DNA of 64,000 bases. Source: an uncultured Psychroserpens sp. (GTDB lineage Bacteria > Bacteroidota > Bacteroidia > Flavobacteriales > Flavobacteriaceae). This document shows, piece after piece, positions 8,343 through 17,207 of the stretch. Positions within the stretch are counted from its first letter, which is position 1; the number at the start of each line of letters is the position of its first letter. Both the position numbers and the translations under genes were made by a program. A model generated the notes under the pieces. The model did no database searches, had not been told where the DNA came from, and saw only the letters and a list, made by a program, of their open reading frames with translations. Where the stretch lies: positions 434,001 through 498,000 of the forward strand of contig NZ_CANMVN010000002.1 of NCBI RefSeq assembly GCF_947501425.1, written 5' to 3'.

Positions 8343-9923
8343 CTAGTCTTTTAGGACTACATCGCTATACTTGGCATTAAGTACGATGGTTTTACCTGAG
8401 TTTCTATCGTTAGGATAGTTCTCAATGGTTTTTTGAGACGTTAATTGATCATTTAATCTGGAGCGATTGCCTTTAAAGTATACACTATAATCTGTTTTAG
8501 GCAACGAAATCACAGCTTCACTATTTTCTAATATAATATTGAGATTACTAAATGTATCTGCAATATTAGAAATGACCAGATCGCCAAAACTACCATCAAT
8601 AATAGCATTATTGGTAAGGTTTCGCAAAATAATATCCGACGAATTGCTATTCAACACCAAACGCTCAACCGTTTCAATTTGTGCATCTTCAACATACTTT
8701 AAATTCAGTTCACCTACGCTCCATCTTACAATATCCACAGGAGAATAAGACACATTGATGGAAGTCTCGCTTCCATCAATGTGATTTGCTACTAATGTAG
8801 CGTGTGATATATCTGCTTTTAGGTTGTTGATTACCGAAGACATTTTTAATTCACCATGTCTTACGTTCATATTCAATTTAGCCTTTTTAGGCATCTTGAT
8901 CTTGATGGTACGTTTTAGGTTGTCACCTCTCATCTCTAAACGTCTTGCCAGACTTTCACGACGATGATCATGTGCTTCTTGGCGCTTTTCATGCGCTTTG
9001 TGACGTGCTTCCAAACGCTTCTCCATTATTTCAGCACGCTTTTCCATTTCCTTTTCTCTTAGTGCCATACGTTTCTCGATCTCCTTACCTCGTAATTCCA
9101 TCTCTTTTCCGTATTTCTCACCCCAAACTTCCATTTTCTTAGCCCATTCTTTGTCAAAACGTTTTCCAAACTCTTCGCCCCAAGCTTCCATTTTCTTACC
9201 GTAGTCTTCTCCAAAGTTCTTTCCAAATCGCTCTCCCCAAGCTTCCATACGTTTCTCATAATCGGAGAAATCAACCTTAGCCATTTCTCGTCCCCAAGTT
9301 TTCATTCTCTCCTTGTATTCTTTACCGTACTTCTTTTCGTAGTCTTTACTCCAACGCTCTAAATAGGCTTCTCCATCCTTTTTATACGCTTCTGTATCAA
9401 AACTAACATTACTAATACCTTCAGGAAGTTCTGGTAATTCAGGGAGTTCTGGCATTTCAGGAACCTGAAGATTGGCCATTTCTGGCATTTCCGGCATTTC
9501 TGGTAATTCTGGCATTTCTGGCATTTCTGGAAATTCTAATTCACCTAAAACTTCAAGAGCTTCGAGTGCTTTCAGCGACTCTAAATTAACATGTAAGTTG
9601 CCCAAGTCTTCCCATGAGCCAGAGTGACCTTCCGAAGAAATCTTTACATAATCTCCAGAGCCTGTAACTTTCACATTCCAGTGTTTAAGTGCTTCCTGTA
9701 GTTCTTCCTTAGATAATTTTTCACCTTCAATATAAGCTTCAATTTCTAAGGTGTTTTTATTCCATGTATCAATTTCTATTTGAACATAGCTGGTATTGAG
9801 ATCGATATTAACATCTTTGGTCACATCTACCCTCTGTGATAATTTTGTTAGCTTCTGTTGCGCAGTAACACTCATGGTGATACAACAAAACATTAACATA
9901 ACTATTTTGAATTTTGTTTTCAT
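8343..9923 (-). CDS. exported DUF4097-like beta protein with low-complexity insert
   Basis: A 526-residue exported protein (signal peptide about 1-21, ending VTAQ). It is last in the operon ECF sigma, anti-sigma-like, this gene. The N-terminal (22-130) and C-terminal (336-526) parts are beta-rich, like the adhesin-like DUF4097 class that often accompanies such regulators. Between them is an insert of three kinds: a proline ladder of PEM/PEL triplets (132-168), an aromatic-charged repeat with cores like MEAWGERFGKNFG (about 190-280), and a highly charged helix of Glu/Lys/Arg (about 275-335). No membrane segment or enzyme motif. Probably periplasmic or surface-exposed; role unknown. Confidence 0.75.
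   Translation of the reverse strand: MKTKFKIVMLMFCCITMSVTAQQKLTKLSQRVDVTKDVNIDLNTSYVQIEIDTWNKNTLEIEAYIEGEKLSKEELQEALKHWNVKVTGSGDYVKISSEGHSGSWEDLGNLHVNLESLKALEALEVLGELEFPEMPEMPELPEMPEMPEMANLQVPEMPELPELPELPEGISNVSFDTEAYKKDGEAYLERWSKDYEKKYGKEYKERMKTWGREMAKVDFSDYEKRMEAWGERFGKNFGEDYGKKMEAWGEEFGKRFDKEWAKKMEVWGEKYGKEMELRGKEIEKRMALREKEMEKRAEIMEKRLEARHKAHEKRQEAHDHRRESLARRLEMRGDNLKRTIKIKMPKKAKLNMNVRHGELKMSSVINNLKADISHATLVANHIDGSETSINVSYSPVDIVRWSVGELNLKYVEDAQIETVERLVLNSNSSDIILRNLTNNAIIDGSFGDLVISNIADTFSNLNIILENSEAVISLPKTDYSVYFKGNRSRLNDQLTSQKTIENYPNDRNSGKTIVLNAKYSDVVLKD
9069..9530 (-). repeat. intragenic tandem repeats: 9-base EMP units and about 20-residue WG units
   Basis: Bases 9420-9530 are built of 9-base units (GGCATTTCT and variants on the plus strand) encoding Glu-Met-Pro or Glu-Leu-Pro. 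Bases 9069-9356 hold degenerate units encoding KKMEAWGEEFGKRF-like blocks. Tandem units of this kind can change number by slippage in steps that keep the frame. Confidence 0.8.
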
Positions 9924-9994
9924 GTCTTTATTTTTTATTCTGAAATCATAACTGCTTGCTAAAGCCTGATTCGAATTTCAGATCATTTGGTTTG

Positions 9995-10576
9995 TTAAAA
10001 GTTTTTAGCTTCTTCCGAAGTATTTAAATCATGTAATTGTTCTTTTAGACGATACAATAAATTGAGACGCAACTTTAAATTATCGATCAATGCGCTAACG
10101 GTCAATTCGTTTGGACCATTTTCGGTAAGTTCAACCGACAAGCGTTTGTACTCCTGATTTAACTCTGCAAGTCTCACAACATATCCATCAAACAGTTCTT
10201 TATTATCTGGTGTTAATTTCACCTTTGATAATTCTAAGTTGATGTTAGCTAAATAGTAATCTTCAACTTTTTTCAAATCTGGTGAAATGTCTCCCAGTGA
10301 TTTTAATTGCTGTTCTTTTTCAGGATTTGTTGTCTCTACAACTTGTGGCAGCACTGATTTTGGCTCTTGAAAGAACTTATAGGCTCCAAAAGCCAAACCT
10401 AATAATACAACCACACTAGCTGCAATATAAAACACACTGAAACGATTTTTGACTGATGGATCTTCTGGTAAAGCTTTGTCTAACTTTTCAAGAAAACGTG
10501 CTTCGTGGCCTTCGCTCATTTTTAATTGCGATGTTTTCTCTTCATTTTTAAATAAATGTCTAAGATCTTGTGCCAT
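9995..10576 (-). CDS. single-TM protein, probable anti-sigma factor
   Basis: A 193-residue protein with one membrane segment (about 47-64, YIAASVVVLLGLAFGAYKF). The N-terminal 45 residues are polar and would be cytoplasmic; the outer part is helical and charged (about 90-190). Its start overlaps the end of the sigma factor gene by 17 bases, the usual arrangement of a sigma factor and its membrane-bound antagonist. No zinc-binding anti-sigma motif (HxxxCxxC) is visible, so the role is inferred from position and topology, not from a signature. Confidence 0.7.
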   Translation of the reverse strand: MAQDLRHLFKNEEKTSQLKMSEGHEARFLEKLDKALPEDPSVKNRFSVFYIAASVVVLLGLAFGAYKFFQEPKSVLPQVVETTNPEKEQQLKSLGDISPDLKKVEDYYLANINLELSKVKLTPDNKELFDGYVVRLAELNQEYKRLSVELTENGPNELTVSALIDNLKLRLNLLYRLKEQLHDLNTSEEAKNF

Positions 10577-11117
10577 TTTTAATAGGTATTAAAAGTTCCT
10601 TTAATTTCGATTTTCCTCTGGAGAGTTGTGTTCTTGATGCGACTTCTGTAATTTTTAAAATTTCAGAAATCTCTTGATGATCATAGCCTTCCATAAGATA
10701 TAACATCACTACATAGCGATATTTATCAGGCAGCTTTTTAATAGCATCTTTCACTTCGTCCAGTGTTATTGTATCATCAACTAACCATTCGTTTTCATAA
10801 CTCTCATCAACTACTTTCAGATGCACCTGATCCAATTCCTGCAAGTGTTGCTTCTTGGATTTTAAACAGTCAATAGCTTTATTTACAACGATACGTTTTA
10901 ACCAGGCTCCAAAAGTAACTTCAGCTTTATACTGATTGAGTTTTGCAAATGCTTTGATAAAGGCTTCTTGTACGATATCTTCAGCTTCCATAGAATCTTT
11001 TACAAAGCGCATCGCAACTGCATACATCCCATCACAATACTGATTGTATAGTTTTAGTTGCGCAAATCGATCATTCTGCTTGCATCTCTCAATAATGTCA
11101 ACTTGAAGTGTCTTCAA
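10560..11117 (-). CDS. ECF-type RNA polymerase sigma factor
   Basis: A 185-residue sigma-70 family factor of the extracytoplasmic-function class. Region 2 lies at about 20-85 (EAEDIVQEAFIKAF, then TFGAWLKRIVVNKAID) and region 4 at about 120-175 (IKKLPDKYRYVVMLYLMEG followed by the helix-turn-helix HQEISEILKITEVASRTQLSRGK). The frame has no ATG; the start is the TTG at 11117 just after an in-frame stop. It is first of three cotranscribed genes and most likely drives its own operon in response to an envelope signal. The signal is not evident. Confidence 0.9.
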   Translation of the reverse strand: MKTLQVDIIERCKQNDRFAQLKLYNQYCDGMYAVAMRFVKDSMEAEDIVQEAFIKAFAKLNQYKAEVTFGAWLKRIVVNKAIDCLKSKKQHLQELDQVHLKVVDESYENEWLVDDTITLDEVKDAIKKLPDKYRYVVMLYLMEGYDHQEISEILKITEVASRTQLSRGKSKLKELLIPIKNGTRS

Positions 11118-11245
11118 ATCTCTTTTGGTTTGGTTGTGTTCACTTTAAAGACGATGCTAAAAAGTGAGTGTTGCAAAATTTGTTACTTTTTTTTAATTTA
11201 ATAAGAAAAATGAGTCGCTCTTCGTTATTAGTTTAGCATTTCATT

Positions 11246-11253
11246 TATATTTG
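11246..11253 (+). promoter_or_regulatory. possible -7 box before the DUF2911 gene
   Basis: TATATTTG matches the Bacteroidota -7 consensus TAnnTTTG, 35 bases before the ATG at 11288. No TTG stands at the right distance upstream, so only half of the promoter is supported. Confidence 0.35.
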
Positions 11254-11287
11254 ATAACGAAAAATTACTATCATCCTCTTTTAAGCT

Positions 11288-11860
11288 ATGAATACGTTTT
11301 TAAAACGCCTACTTGTTACTTTGTCTGTTGTTGCACTCGGACTTTTTATTTACTCCTACTTTGTAGAAAATATTTTTGCTTCTCGACTGAGTCCTAAAGA
11401 TACAGTAGAATTTAGATTGAACGACCTTCGACTTGAAGTATTCTACAACAGACCTTCCAAAAAAGGACGGGACGTTTTTGGCGCTTTAGTCCCTTATAAT
11501 AAAGTTTGGAGAACAGGTGCTAACGAAGCTACAACATTTGAAACCAACAAAAAATTAATGATTAAAGGCATCTATGTGCCTGAAGGTAAATATACGCTCT
11601 GGACGGTTCCAAATGATTCTTCATGGAAAGTCATTTTAAACACCAAACAATATTCCTGGGGAGTTGATGAAGAAATGCAACCCATGTGGGATCCTAATTA
11701 TGATCTTTTGGAAATCGATATTCCTGTGGAAAAATTAGACAGTGTTGTAGAGCAATTTACAATAGCTTTTGATAATTCTACAGACAACCTGAAACTTACT
11801 ATGGCTTGGGATAAAACAAAAATAGCAGTACCTTTAAATGTAATAAACGACAAAAAATAA
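11288..11860 (+). CDS. DUF2911 domain protein
   Basis: A 190-residue protein. Residues 1-30 form a signal peptide or membrane anchor (RLLVTLSVVALGLFIYSYF). The rest matches DUF2911: a conserved block with VWRTGANEATTF and GKYTLWTVP (about 75-115), followed by strand-rich sequence with WGVDEEM. The family is common in Bacteroidota, exported, and has no known biochemical role. The stop lies four bases before the start of meaB, so the two are probably transcribed together. Confidence 0.85.
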   Translation: MNTFLKRLLVTLSVVALGLFIYSYFVENIFASRLSPKDTVEFRLNDLRLEVFYNRPSKKGRDVFGALVPYNKVWRTGANEATTFETNKKLMIKGIYVPEGKYTLWTVPNDSSWKVILNTKQYSWGVDEEMQPMWDPNYDLLEIDIPVEKLDSVVEQFTIAFDNSTDNLKLTMAWDKTKIAVPLNVINDKK

Positions 11861-11864
11861 GGGT

Positions 11865-12944
11865 TTGTTAAAAAAATCAAAATCTTCAGCATTACATGAA
11901 AAAGAGGGTGTATCTCCATCTGAGATTACCAACACAACTTCTATTAAAAGTATTCAGAAGAAACGACGCGTACAACCCACTACCGAAGACCTAGTCTCTG
12001 AAATATTAAACGGAAATATCACTGCACTAAGCAGAGCGATTACCCTTGTTGAAAGCTCTAATCCTAAACATCTTGAAAAAGCTAACGAGATTATTCAACA
12101 TTGCTTACCTCATGCAAATACTTCGATTAGAATAGGAATCACAGGTGTTCCAGGTGTTGGTAAAAGTACATTTATTGAAGCCTTTGGAATGCATTTAACA
12201 GCTTTAGGTAAAAGAGTTGCTGTGCTTGCTGTTGATCCAAGTAGCAGTTTGAGTAAAGGCAGTATTTTGGGCGATAAGACCAGAATGGAAGATTTGGTAA
12301 AAAATGACAATGCGTTTATTAGACCCTCACCTTCGGGAACATCGCTTGGTGGTGTAGCTCGAAAGACTCGTGAAACTATTATTTTATGTGAAGCAGCTGG
12401 ATTTGATACAATAATTATTGAAACTGTTGGTGTTGGACAAAGCGAAACTGCAGTACATAGCATGGTCGATTTCTTTTTGCTACTGAAAATTGCAGGTGCT
12501 GGAGATGAATTGCAAGGTATTAAACGTGGAATCATTGAAATGGCTGATGCCATAGCCATCAATAAAGCCGATGGTGAGAATCTCAAAGCGGCTAAATTAG
12601 CCAAAGTTGAATTTAACAGAGCGCTTCATTTGTATCCACAAAAGGATTCAGAATGGCAACCAAAAGTCACCTTATGTAGCGCGCTCAAGCGTGAAGGCAT
12701 TGATGACCTTTGGGCTTTGATCACAGATTATATGGCTCATACTAAAGCCAACAATTATTTTGAACACAACCGAACAGAGCAAAATAAATTTTGGCTACTA
12801 CAAACCATTGAAGAACGTTTAAAATCTGATTTTTTTAATCAACCAAAGATTAAAGAAGAACTGAAAGCTCAGTTACAATTACTTGAGGACGGAAAAACCA
12901 CTCCTTTTGTGGCTGCAGAATACCTTTTAAAACTTAAAAATTAG
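11865..12944 (+). CDS. meaB: methylmalonyl-CoA mutase-associated GTPase MeaB
   Basis: A 359-residue G3E-type GTPase that guards methylmalonyl-CoA mutase, promoting cofactor loading and protection. Walker A is GVPGVGKST (about 94-102); further motifs are VDPSSSLSKGSILGDKTRM, ETVGVGQSE and NKAD. The first 45 residues are a variable, basic leader. No ATG is available; the start is a TTG four bases after the DUF2911 stop. The mutase genes are not in this window. The 3' end overlaps the convergent epimerase gene by 11 bases. Confidence 0.92.
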   Translation: MLKKSKSSALHEKEGVSPSEITNTTSIKSIQKKRRVQPTTEDLVSEILNGNITALSRAITLVESSNPKHLEKANEIIQHCLPHANTSIRIGITGVPGVGKSTFIEAFGMHLTALGKRVAVLAVDPSSSLSKGSILGDKTRMEDLVKNDNAFIRPSPSGTSLGGVARKTRETIILCEAAGFDTIIIETVGVGQSETAVHSMVDFFLLLKIAGAGDELQGIKRGIIEMADAIAINKADGENLKAAKLAKVEFNRALHLYPQKDSEWQPKVTLCSALKREGIDDLWALITDYMAHTKANNYFEHNRTEQNKFWLLQTIEERLKSDFFNQPKIKEELKAQLQLLEDGKTTPFVAAEYLLKLKN

Positions 12945-13872
12945 CCTTATACCACTCCACTTGTTTTCTAACAGCTTCCAATAATGTCGTTTGCGGATTG
13001 TAATTTAATAATCGTCTGGCTTTATCGATATTCGCTTTAGTACGCGATTGATCTCCTGGACGCTTAGGAATGACATTCAATGTAATAGATTTCCCCAGAA
13101 CTTGCTCAACAGCCTCAATACCTTCCTGAGTGGTGTGTTCAACCTCTGTCCCTAAATTGATGATCTCGCCATCTACCTTAGTTTCATTTCCTATCACACT
13201 CACTACGCCATCAACAATATCTCCTACATAGGTAAAACTACGTAAGTGTTTATCACTACCTTCAAATAAAGGAAACGGTTTGTCTTGCAAGCCTAAAGCA
13301 ATAAGTTTGGTATACATTTTTTCAGGACGCTCACGTGGTCCTATCACTGAGTACAATCGTAAGGAACAAGCTCGCATTTGTTGTTCTCTACTTTTTTGGA
13401 GTACCAATTGTTCGGCTGCTAACTTGGTAACACCATAATGTGAAGCAGGCTTTGGTGCTTTATCTTCTGGAAATGTTGCTTCTAATCCGTATATGGATGA
13501 TGTTCCGATATTGATAAACAACTTCAAAGCTTCACAGGACATAGCATAATCAATAAGATTCTTGGTTGCTATAATATTATTACTGAAATAGTCCTCAAAT
13601 GTAGAGGTTTGAGAAATACCAGGTTGAGCAGCAAAATGAAAAATATAATTAATGTCGGTTGGCAAGTCTTTAGCAAAATCGGAATCGCGTAGATCTTTTT
13701 TTGTGACAACAATACCTTTTTTGGTTAAAGCTTTAGCATTTAGATCTTTCAATTCCTGATCGTAATAATCATTAAAATTATCTAAGGCAATAACCTCATG
13801 ACCTAGAGCATGCAAACGCTCTGCTGTATGTGAACCAATAAAACCAACAGCTCCTGTAACTAGTATTTTCAT
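12934..13872 (-). CDS. NAD-dependent sugar epimerase/dehydratase (UDP-glucuronate epimerase-like)
   Basis: A 312-residue extended short-chain dehydrogenase. The nucleotide-binding motif is GAVGFIGSH (7-15), and the catalytic YGVTK stands at about 146-150 with the preceding Ser/Thr in INIGTSSIYG. Closest in layout to UDP-glucuronate/UDP-glucose 4-epimerases, which interconvert nucleotide sugars for polysaccharide or glycan synthesis. A glycosyltransferase gene is divergent from it 98 bases away, which supports a role in envelope glycans. Exact substrate is not readable from the sequence. Confidence 0.85.
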   Translation of the reverse strand: MKILVTGAVGFIGSHTAERLHALGHEVIALDNFNDYYDQELKDLNAKALTKKGIVVTKKDLRDSDFAKDLPTDINYIFHFAAQPGISQTSTFEDYFSNNIIATKNLIDYAMSCEALKLFINIGTSSIYGLEATFPEDKAPKPASHYGVTKLAAEQLVLQKSREQQMRACSLRLYSVIGPRERPEKMYTKLIALGLQDKPFPLFEGSDKHLRSFTYVGDIVDGVVSVIGNETKVDGEIINLGTEVEHTTQEGIEAVEQVLGKSITLNVIPKRPGDQSRTKANIDKARRLLNYNPQTTLLEAVRKQVEWYKANF

Positions 13873-13970
13873 GTATACAATTTGAAACTACAAAATAACA
13901 ATTTTTAAATCAAACCAAATCAACTGCATGCAGATAAAAATGAATATTTTTGTATACAAACTTTCCATGA

Positions 13971-14687
13971 ATGGATTATAGATTCACGATTATTGTTCCG
14001 GTTTATAATGAAGCAGATAACCTATTGCGTGTTGAACAAGAACTTGTAGATTATCAAAAACATTCGGCCATTGCTACTAAAATCCTTTTTATAAATGATG
14101 GTTCTCTAGATGAGAGCCAGATCCTTCTGGACACTATTTGTGACAATCATGATGGTTTTAATGTGTTGCAATTCAGGAAAAATGAAGGACTAAGCGCAGC
14201 TCTTAAAGCAGGTTTTGATCATGTTACTACAGAACTTGTTGGATATATTGATGCTGATCTTCAAACTACGCCTAAAGATTTTGATTTGCTATTAGCTCAT
14301 ATTGATAATTACGATTTGGTTACTGGAGTTCGAACGCAAAGAGAAGATAATATTATAAAGCAACTATCTTCAAAGATTGGCAACAGTATTCGCAGGCTAT
14401 TTACTAAAGATGGTATGGACGATACAGGTTGTCCGTTAAAAGTGATTAGAACAGAATATGCTAAGCACATCCCAATGTTTAAAGGTTTGCATCGTTTTTT
14501 ACCTGCAATGATTTTACTTCAGCATGGAACCATAAAACAGGTGCCAGTTCAACATTTTCCCAGAATTGCTGGCAGTTCAAAATTTGGACTTCGGAAACGA
14601 TTGATATCTCCTCTCATGGATTGTTTCGCTTATTTATGGATGAAACGAAAATCCATAAACTATACGATTAAAAAAAAGAGCTTTTAG
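13971..14687 (+). CDS. family 2 glycosyltransferase (DPM1-like)
   Basis: A 238-residue GT-A enzyme without membrane segments. The N-terminus FTIIVPVYNEADN and the DADLQTTPKD block (metal and nucleotide-sugar binding) match the dolichol/polyprenol-phosphate sugar transferase branch. It probably moves a sugar from a nucleotide donor to a lipid carrier phosphate at the inner membrane. The convergent PAP2 phosphatase gene starts four bases after its stop and could act on lipid pyrophosphates, though a link between them is only positional. Confidence 0.85.
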   Translation: MDYRFTIIVPVYNEADNLLRVEQELVDYQKHSAIATKILFINDGSLDESQILLDTICDNHDGFNVLQFRKNEGLSAALKAGFDHVTTELVGYIDADLQTTPKDFDLLLAHIDNYDLVTGVRTQREDNIIKQLSSKIGNSIRRLFTKDGMDDTGCPLKVIRTEYAKHIPMFKGLHRFLPAMILLQHGTIKQVPVQHFPRIAGSSKFGLRKRLISPLMDCFAYLWMKRKSINYTIKKKSF

Positions 14688-14691
14688 TTCC

Positions 14692-15267
14692 TTAGACTAA
14701 CTTATATCTTGACTGGAGGTACTTGTCTAATTTGTAGAATAAAAATCCAGAAAAAGCTCCAAAGAGCATTCCACTCACAACATCTAACGGATAGTGCACT
14801 CCTATATAAATGCGACTATAGCCCATAGCGATTGCCCAAACCATCAAAATATAGGGTAAGAATTTATATTTAGATCGTAACATTAAACTCGTAAACACAG
14901 CTACAGCCATTGAGTTTGATGCATGCCCTGAGAAATACCCGTATTTCCCACCGCAATACTCTTTTACTAATCTAAACATGCCTTCGATATCGCCATTGTG
15001 ACATGGTCTGAGTCGCATAACTAACACCTTTTTAAAAAGGTTAGTAATTTGATCTGTAAACGTAATCATTAAAGCAACCACTAAGAGTGTTAGCAAGAAC
15101 ATTTTAGTGTTAAGTCGCTTATACATGAGATAAGCCAATAGCACATAAAAAGGGATCCAATTGAATTTGGTGGTGTAGAACATCCAAAATCCATCCCATG
15201 TTTTAGTTCCTAAGTTATTTAAATAGATAAATAATTCGGTATCAAGTTGTACTAGTTCTTCTAACAT
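14692..15267 (-). CDS. PAP2-family membrane phosphatase
   Basis: A 191-residue polytopic protein with the three PAP2 signatures: KVLVMRLRP (motif 1), YFSGHASNS (motif 2, with the usual Pro replaced by Phe) and SRIYIGVHYPLDV (motif 3). About five membrane segments. Family members remove phosphate from lipid phosphates, for example undecaprenyl pyrophosphate recycling or lipid A modification. The start codon overlaps the stop of the upstream gene in TAATG, so it is translationally coupled to the small acidic protein and the MATE gene. Confidence 0.88.
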   Translation of the reverse strand: MLEELVQLDTELFIYLNNLGTKTWDGFWMFYTTKFNWIPFYVLLAYLMYKRLNTKMFLLTLLVVALMITFTDQITNLFKKVLVMRLRPCHNGDIEGMFRLVKEYCGGKYGYFSGHASNSMAVAVFTSLMLRSKYKFLPYILMVWAIAMGYSRIYIGVHYPLDVVSGMLFGAFSGFLFYKLDKYLQSRYKLV

Positions 15268-15494
15268 TATTCGTCGTATCTGGAAACTTCTCTATCGTAA
15301 AAATCGGTTGCAGCTTGTATTAAATTTTCGGCCTCACTTTCTATTTCACGTTGATCATGTTCATCAAACTCTTCAAACCACTCGACATCATCATCTTCGA
15401 GATTGATAATAAATCTTGGGAATTCGGTATGAATCACATATATCGCATTTGGATAATCCGTATTATCTCCGAGAATAAATTTTGGTAATTCCAT
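15267..15494 (-). CDS. small acidic protein of unknown function
   Basis: A 75-residue soluble protein, rich in Asp and Glu (ending EVSRYDE), with no signal peptide or known motif. It lies between the MATE exporter gene (7 bases upstream) and the PAP2 gene (one-base overlap), so the three form an operon. The tight coupling argues that it is a real gene. I recall similar short acidic proteins next to PAP2 genes in related bacteria but know no function. Confidence 0.75.
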   Translation of the reverse strand: MELPKFILGDNTDYPNAIYVIHTEFPRFIINLEDDDVEWFEEFDEHDQREIESEAENLIQAATDFYDREVSRYDE

Positions 15495-15501
15495 ATTGTT
15501 C

Positions 15502-16884
15502 TTACGCGTTAGTATTTGACAAAATTAACTTTTTCGTGAGATAATTAAATCTAATAAACAATAATATTGCAGCAGTGGTTAATCCAGCAAGTAGACCAAG
15601 CCATATCCCAAAACTACCATAGGCCTCTTCTTTTCCGAGGAAAAAACTAATAGGAAACCCAACGACCCAATAAGAAATAAAGGTAATTATTGTTGGTATT
15701 TTTACATCTTGCAAACCTCTAAGAGCTCCTAAAACAACAACTTGGATACTATCACTTATCTGAAATATAGCTGCTGCAATCATCAATTTAGCTGCAATAC
15801 TGACCACTTCGGTATTATCTAATAAATTCTTACTATCATCAAAATCGACATACAATTTTGGTAACTCATTATGAAATAAGAAAAAGATAGTTCCGAAACA
15901 AATTGCTAATAAGATTGCCAACATAAAAATAGAAAATGCTATTCTTCGCAATTCAAAATATTGATGTAATCCTTTTTGATTTCCAACTCTTATCATAGAG
16001 GCCACACTTAATCCCATTGCGACCATAAAAGTCATCGATGATAAATTAAGAGCTATTTGATTGGCTGCCTGAGGATTTTTACCTAACAAACCACTTAACC
16101 AAATGGCTGCTGTAAAAATGGCTACTTCAAAAAACATCTGCATCGCACTTGGCGCTCCTAAGTTTATAATTTTTCTGAGCATTAACTTTTCAAGAACAAA
16201 GATCTTAATGTTGGTGACATAGGCTTTTGATTTCTCTTTTTTAGTTAATAACCACCAAAGATGTGCAACCATAATAAAACGAGAACATAAAGTTCCGTAG
16301 GCAGCTCCTACAATACCCAACTCAGGAAAACCAAATTTTCCAAAGATCAAAATGTAATTCAACACTACATTAACAATATTAGCCAAAATAGTAGCATACA
16401 TAGGATATCTGGTCATTGACAATCCATCGCTAAACTGTTTGAACGCCTGAAAAACTATGAGCGGAATTAATGAAAAGGCAACCAGAGTCAGGTATGGTAG
16501 AGCAAGTTCAACCACTTCAACAGGCTGTTTCATAAAATATAATAGTGGTTTGGCAAAGAATACTGAAAAAAACAACAAAATTCCTAATACAGTACACAGA
16601 AACAAACCATGCTTAAAGGAAGATTTTCCTTTAGAAAAATCATTAGCTGCATCTGCCTCAGCAACCAGAGGTGTAATAGCTGTTGAAAATCCTATTCCAA
16701 TAGACATAGCAATAAACATGAAACTATTTCCGAGGGAAACCGCAGCCAGTTCTGCAGTACCTAACTGACCAACCATGATATTATCAACAAAACTCACAAA
16801 AGTATGTCCGAGCATCCCAAGAATAACTGGTGCAGCTAACTTAAAATTGTAATTAAACTCTCTAGTGTATTGTGATAAGATCAA
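15502..16884 (-). CDS. MATE-family multidrug exporter
   Basis: A 460-residue protein with about 12 membrane segments and the MATE layout: PVILGMLGHTFVSFVDNIMVG near the N-terminus and a second, related half from about 235. The family exports cationic drugs and metabolites against sodium or protons. No ATG precedes the first conserved helix; the start is a TTG at 16884, 20 bases after a -7 box. It leads a three-gene operon with the small acidic protein and PAP2. Confidence 0.9.
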   Translation of the reverse strand: MILSQYTREFNYNFKLAAPVILGMLGHTFVSFVDNIMVGQLGTAELAAVSLGNSFMFIAMSIGIGFSTAITPLVAEADAANDFSKGKSSFKHGLFLCTVLGILLFFSVFFAKPLLYFMKQPVEVVELALPYLTLVAFSLIPLIVFQAFKQFSDGLSMTRYPMYATILANIVNVVLNYILIFGKFGFPELGIVGAAYGTLCSRFIMVAHLWWLLTKKEKSKAYVTNIKIFVLEKLMLRKIINLGAPSAMQMFFEVAIFTAAIWLSGLLGKNPQAANQIALNLSSMTFMVAMGLSVASMIRVGNQKGLHQYFELRRIAFSIFMLAILLAICFGTIFFLFHNELPKLYVDFDDSKNLLDNTEVVSIAAKLMIAAAIFQISDSIQVVVLGALRGLQDVKIPTIITFISYWVVGFPISFFLGKEEAYGSFGIWLGLLAGLTTAAILLFIRFNYLTKKLILSNTNA

Positions 16885-16903
16885 AAGCTATTTTTTTAAT
16901 GGC

Positions 16904-16937
16904 CAAAGTTAAAGTATTTGGTTTGGGTTATCCCAAA
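16904..16937 (-). promoter_or_regulatory. promoter of the MATE operon
   Basis: On the minus strand: TTTG (16934-16937), 22 bases, TAACTTTG (16904-16911). This fits the Bacteroidota consensus TTG-N17-23-TAnnTTTG and leaves a leader of about 14 bases. The rest of the 323-base gap 16885-17207 shows no gene, only AT-rich sequence and the terminator at 17166. Confidence 0.55.
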
Positions 16938-17165
16938 GAAGGTCAAGTTTTACGATCTACCACAATTCAATTGTTTGATTATTATAAAGTTATGAACGGT
17001 AATTGTTAATAAGTTGAACTGTAAATAGTTATAATTAATTCCTGAAACTATTATTTTTATCATCAATAAATACCTTATTGTAGTAGGTTAGGTATTTGGG
17101 GTAGAAACTTTTTTAGCTATTATTTTAGAGGGATTTAAAAATTTTGTTGTTAAAAACGTTTCAGA

Positions 17166-17191
17166 CAAAAAGAGGCTTTGTCCTCTTTTTG
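17166..17191 (-). terminator. terminator after the ATP-grasp gene
   Basis: CAAAAAGAGG-ctttgt-CCTCTTTTTG, a perfect 10-base stem whose 3' arm ends in five T on either strand. It stands 17 bases after the stop of the minus-strand ATP-grasp gene. Confidence 0.75.
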
Positions 17192-17207
17192 TTGTTTATA
17201 GACTTTA

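Noticed and set aside
8945-9274. Frames on both strands in the low-complexity part of the surface protein gene
   Set aside because: They follow from codon periodicity of the tandem repeats in the real gene on the minus strand.
9420-9530. Short regular repeats resembling a CRISPR array
   Set aside because: The unit is 9 bases, without spacers, in frame within a coding sequence. No CRISPR array or cas gene was seen in the window.
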